Shown: one piece after another, positions 61,488 through 64,000 of the stretch | Position numbering within the stretch: the stretch's first letter is position 1 | Layout of the letters: each line of letters begins with the position of its first letter | Source of the DNA: Mucilaginibacter tolerans | Lineage (GTDB): Bacteria > Bacteroidota > Bacteroidia > Sphingobacteriales > Sphingobacteriaceae | Assembly: GCF_030519375.1 (NCBI RefSeq) | Contig: NZ_JAUMKB010000001.1 | Location: forward strand, 310,001-374,000 | DNA length: 64,000 nt | Direction: 5' to 3' | Notes under the pieces: generated by a model | The model's database searches: none | The model's input: the letters and a program-made list of their open reading frames with translations, nothing else | Told to the model about the DNA's origin: nothing | Made by a program: the position numbers and the translations under genes

Positions 61488-63737
61488 TTAACCTTTTTTG
61501 TCTACTTTAAAGGCATTAACATGCATTGACTGCACCCTGATCTCCTTTTTAACCTGATGATCAATGCTTGCTGATTTTTGAACATTAGCATTTAAATGCG
61601 GCGCAATTACCAATGAAACGATAGACATCAGTTTGATCAAAATATTCATTGACGGGCCCGAGGTATCTTTGAACGGATCACCTACAGTATCACCGGTTAC
61701 TGATGCCTTATGCGGTTCCGATTTTTTATAAAACATTTCACCGTTGATCTCTACACCTTTTTCGAATGACTTTTTAGCATTATCCCATGCACCGCCTGCG
61801 TTGCTCTGAAATAAACCCATCAATACTCCTGAAACGGTCACACCTGCCAGCATTCCGCCTAAAACCTCAGGACCGAAAGTAAAGCCCACAATGATCGGGG
61901 TAATTAATGCTATCATACCTGGTGCTACCATTTCGCGGATAGATGCTTTGGTTGAAATGGCCACGCATTTTTCGTACTCAGGCTGTGCTTTATACTCCAT
62001 AATACCGGGTATTTCGCGGAACTGGCGGCGAACTTCTTCTACCATTGCCATGGCTGCACGCCCCACCGCTGATATAGCCAGCGACGAGAAAATAAATGGA
62101 ATCATCCCGCCAACAAATAAACCGGCCAGCACCGGCGCCTTGTAAATATCAATATGTTCAATGCCTGCTACACCTACAAAGGCTGCAAATAAAGCCAGTG
62201 AGGTTAAGGCTGCTGATGCAATAGCGAAACCTTTACCAGTGGCAGCAGTAGTGTTGCCCACAGCATCCAGGTTATCTGTGCGGTGACGAACTTCTTCAGG
62301 CAGACGGCTCATTTCGGCTATTCCACCTGCATTATCTGCTATCGGCCCAAATGCATCGATAGATAACTGCATGGCCGTGGTTGCCATCATGCCTGCTGCC
62401 GCTATCGATACACCATATAAACCTGCGCAATAATATGATCCGTAAATACCGGCAGCCAATACTAAAATCGGCAACACGGTTGATTCCATACCTACAGCCA
62501 AGCCGCCTATAATATTGGTGGCATGACCTGTTGACGACTGACGAATGATACCTAACACCGGGCGTTTGCCCATTGCAGTATAGTATTCAGTGATCATGGA
62601 CATCAAAGTACCTACCACCAAACCAACCACAATGGCGCCATAAACACCATTTCGGGTAAAATGAGAAGCACCTTCCTTCAATACACCACTCGCTTCGTCA
62701 CGAATCATATGTAGGTCATCAGCTGGCAACATCCATTGCACTACGAAATAGGTAGCAATAGCAGTTAAAATAATGGATGCCCAGTTACCAATATTCAATG
62801 CTTTTTGAACGCTGTCCGTTTCATTTTTTATTTTAACAAATGCTGCACCTACGATCGAGAAGATCAAACCTAAACCGGCGATAACCATCGGCAACAATAC
62901 CGGAGCGATACCTCCGAAATTATCGTGCGATGCCACTTCTCGACCAAGTACCATGGTTGCCAACATAGTTGCCACGTAGGAGCCAAATAAGTCGGCACCC
63001 ATACCTGCAACATCACCCACGTTATCGCCAACGTTATCAGCAATGGTTGCAGGGTTACGCACATCATCCTCGGGAATACCGGCCTCTACCTTACCTACAA
63101 GGTCGGCACCTACGTCAGCCGCTTTAGTATAAATACCGCCGCCCACACGTGCAAACAAAGCGATAGATTCGGCCCCCAATGAAAATCCGGCTAAAACATC
63201 CAGTGCCCTTGCCATATCTTCACCGTTAACCGTGCTACCGGCAACATTTTTAACATACACGGTATAGAATACAATAAAAAGAGAGCCTAAACCGATAATG
63301 GCTAAACCGGCAACACCTAAACCCATCACGGTGCCACCTGTAAACGACACTTTTAGTGCTTGAGCCAAACTGGTACGTGCAGCCTGTGTAGTGCGAACAT
63401 TTGCTTTGGTAGCGATACGCATACCGATAAAACCCGCAAATGCTGATAAAAATGCGCCGCAAATAAATGATACAGCTATTACCGGGCTCGAAGTAGCAAC
63501 AGTAGTGCCGGACCAGGCCAGCAATATGGCAGCAACTGCTACGAAGTAGCTCAGAATTTTCCACTCTGCTTTCAGGAAGGCCATCGCACCATCGGCAATA
63601 TGGCCTGAAAGTTCGGTCATTGCGCCATCGCCCGCGTCCTGTTTGGTAACCCATGATGATTTACCCAGCATAAACAGGATGCCGATAAAACCCATGATTG
63701 GAATAAAGTAAATTAGGTTATTGTACAAAAAATCCAT
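61488..63737 (-). CDS. hppA: Membrane-bound ion-pumping pyrophosphatase
   Basis: A 749-residue integral membrane pyrophosphatase that couples PPi hydrolysis to pumping of H+ or Na+. The catalytic signature [20 protein letters not shown] and the region [18 protein letters not shown] are complete, and about 16 spans are predicted. The sequence [10 protein letters not shown] carries an alanine where the K+-independent class has a lysine (GNTTKA), so potassium-dependent activity is predicted. Which ion it pumps (Na+, H+ or both, as in some Bacteroides enzymes) cannot be read. A good promoter precedes it and a terminator follows. Confidence 0.95.
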   Translation of the reverse strand: MDFLYNNLIYFIPIMGFIGILFMLGKSSWVTKQDAGDGAMTELSGHIADGAMAFLKAEWKILSYFVAVAAILLAWSGTTVATSSPVIAVSFICGAFLSAFAGFIGMRIATKANVRTTQAARTSLAQALKVSFTGGTVMGLGVAGLAIIGLGSLFIVFYTVYVKNVAGSTVNGEDMARALDVLAGFSLGAESIALFARVGGGIYTKAADVGADLVGKVEAGIPEDDVRNPATIADNVGDNVGDVAGMGADLFGSYVATMLATMVLGREVASHDNFGGIAPVLLPMVIAGLGLIFSIVGAAFVKIKNETDSVQKALNIGNWASIILTAIATYFVVQWMLPADDLHMIRDEASGVLKEGASHFTRNGVYGAIVVGLVVGTLMSMITEYYTAMGKRPVLGIIRQSSTGHATNIIGGLAVGMESTVLPILVLAAGIYGSYYCAGLYGVSIAAAGMMATTAMQLSIDAFGPIADNAGGIAEMSRLPEEVRHRTDNLDAVGNTTAATGKGFAIASAALTSLALFAAFVGVAGIEHIDIYKAPVLAGLFVGGMIPFIFSSLAISAVGRAAMAMVEEVRRQFREIPGIMEYKAQPEYEKCVAISTKASIREMVAPGMIALITPIIVGFTFGPEVLGGMLAGVTVSGVLMGLFQSNAGGAWDNAKKSFEKGVEINGEMFYKKSEPHKASVTGDTVGDPFKDTSGPSMNILIKLMSIVSLVIAPHLNANVQKSASIDHQVKKEIRVQSMHVNAFKVDKKG

Positions 63738-63785
63738 GTTAAAAAATTTGGTTTATAATTGATTGTATTTTAGAGTGATTGACTG

Positions 63786-63816
63786 CAAAAATAATTGGAC
63801 AGGGCAAAATAGCAAA
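63786..63816 (-). promoter_or_regulatory. Promoter of the pyrophosphatase gene
   Basis: On the minus strand: TTTG (63813-63816), a 19-base spacer and TATTTTTG (63786-63793), matching both Bacteroidota boxes; 48 bases before the start codon. This is the best promoter match in the window. Confidence 0.65.
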
Positions 63817-63890
63817 TTTAATTTCTTTACCATGCATAGCCCGATTATAAAATTTTTAAATAGCTTAGAGGTTTCAACTTAACTGACTTC

Positions 63891-64000
63891 ATGAAGGAAA
63901 CGCAACCATCACAAATGAAACATGAGCTTGGCCTGCTCGACGGCACCATGCTCGTCGCAGGGTCGATGATCGGCTCGGGGATATTTATTGTAAGCGCCGA
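63891..64000 (+). CDS. APC family amino acid permease (partial, 3' end outside window)
   Basis: The first 36 residues of a gene cut by the right edge. After a short hydrophilic N-terminus (MKETQPSQMKHELGLLDGTM) comes MLVAGSMIGSGIFIVSA, the characteristic first membrane span of amino acid-polyamine-organocation transporters, with the GSMIGSGIF motif that binds the amino acid backbone. It diverges from the pyrophosphatase gene. The specific substrate and the rest of the protein are outside the window. Confidence 0.85.
   Translation, partial: MKETQPSQMKHELGLLDGTMLVAGSMIGSGIFIVSA

Noticed and set aside
1-64000. tRNA, rRNA, prophage, transposase and restriction-modification genes
   Set aside because: None was recognised after checking the intergenic regions and gene products; the window appears to be chromosomal core and accessory genes.

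Overview
The window comes from a Bacteroidota chromosome, most likely a member of Sphingobacteriaceae (Mucilaginibacter/Pedobacter-like). The basis is promoter-like TAnnTTTG boxes in front of genes, weak Shine-Dalgarno signals, families typical of the phylum (SPOR proteins with CCDC81-type HU domains, PorT-like barrels, GH27 with AraC, class II phosphodiesterase, DUF6496), moderate GC, and family-typical intergenic palindromes. The genus is inference. No rRNA, tRNA, CRISPR array, prophage, plasmid origin or complete insertion sequence was recognised. The window is mostly ordinary housekeeping and envelope genes, with a few decayed genes and repeats.

Layout. 1-6.6 kb: a DUF3179 membrane protein cut by the left edge, a DsbA/FrnE-like oxidoreductase, a YbjJ-like MFS carrier, a CPA1 sodium/proton antiporter, and a GH27 alpha-galactosidase behind an AraC regulator. 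6.9-9.9 kb: an Mla-type lipid transport operon (permease, ATPase, MCE protein) and a small unknown gene. 10-15.9 kb: a large SPFH/flotillin-like protein with tandem N-terminal repeats, a lipoprotein, an ECF-like sigma factor overlapping a small gene and followed by clpP, and a Bcr/CflA exporter. 16-23.1 kb: gluconate permease, secreted M28 peptidase, HhH protein, sterol desaturase-family protein, CBS protein, secreted alpha/beta hydrolase and BamA-like barrel. 23.3-27.8 kb: two stand-alone receiver proteins flanking a small double-CxxC protein, then a degraded region with a DUF2252 pseudogene, a DUF559 gene broken by a stop codon and a 170-bp inverted-repeat element, then a DUF922 protease-like lipoprotein.

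28-36.1 kb holds the most coherent system: a 1030-residue TPR protein, a plug-less TonB-receptor-like barrel, a protein with HU (CCDC81-type) domains joined through one membrane span to a SPOR domain, then TolQ/ExbB, TolR/ExbD and TonB-like proteins, followed by folC. I infer an energised envelope-spanning complex. 37.5-46 kb: a lipocalin-like/HxlR divergent pair with candidate operators, an aldo/keto reductase-Gfo/Idh/MocA-M48 protease run, a DUF6496 gene, a nucleoside phosphorylase and an AI-2E family permease. 46-49.1 kb: a second double-CxxC protein, a secreted class II cyclic-nucleotide phosphodiesterase, and an alkylation-damage operon in which Ada is split into separate genes. 49.2-56.1 kb: barrel protein, secreted esterase, GNAT, guaA, a periplasmic-binding lipoprotein, an RsmB-like methyltransferase and MarC. 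56.3-64 kb: a two-gene signalling pair of unusual kinases, an amino acid permease, membrane pyrophosphatase and the start of another permease.

Start codons were moved from the longest frame where a promoter, signal peptide or family alignment argued for it; these choices are noted in each entry.
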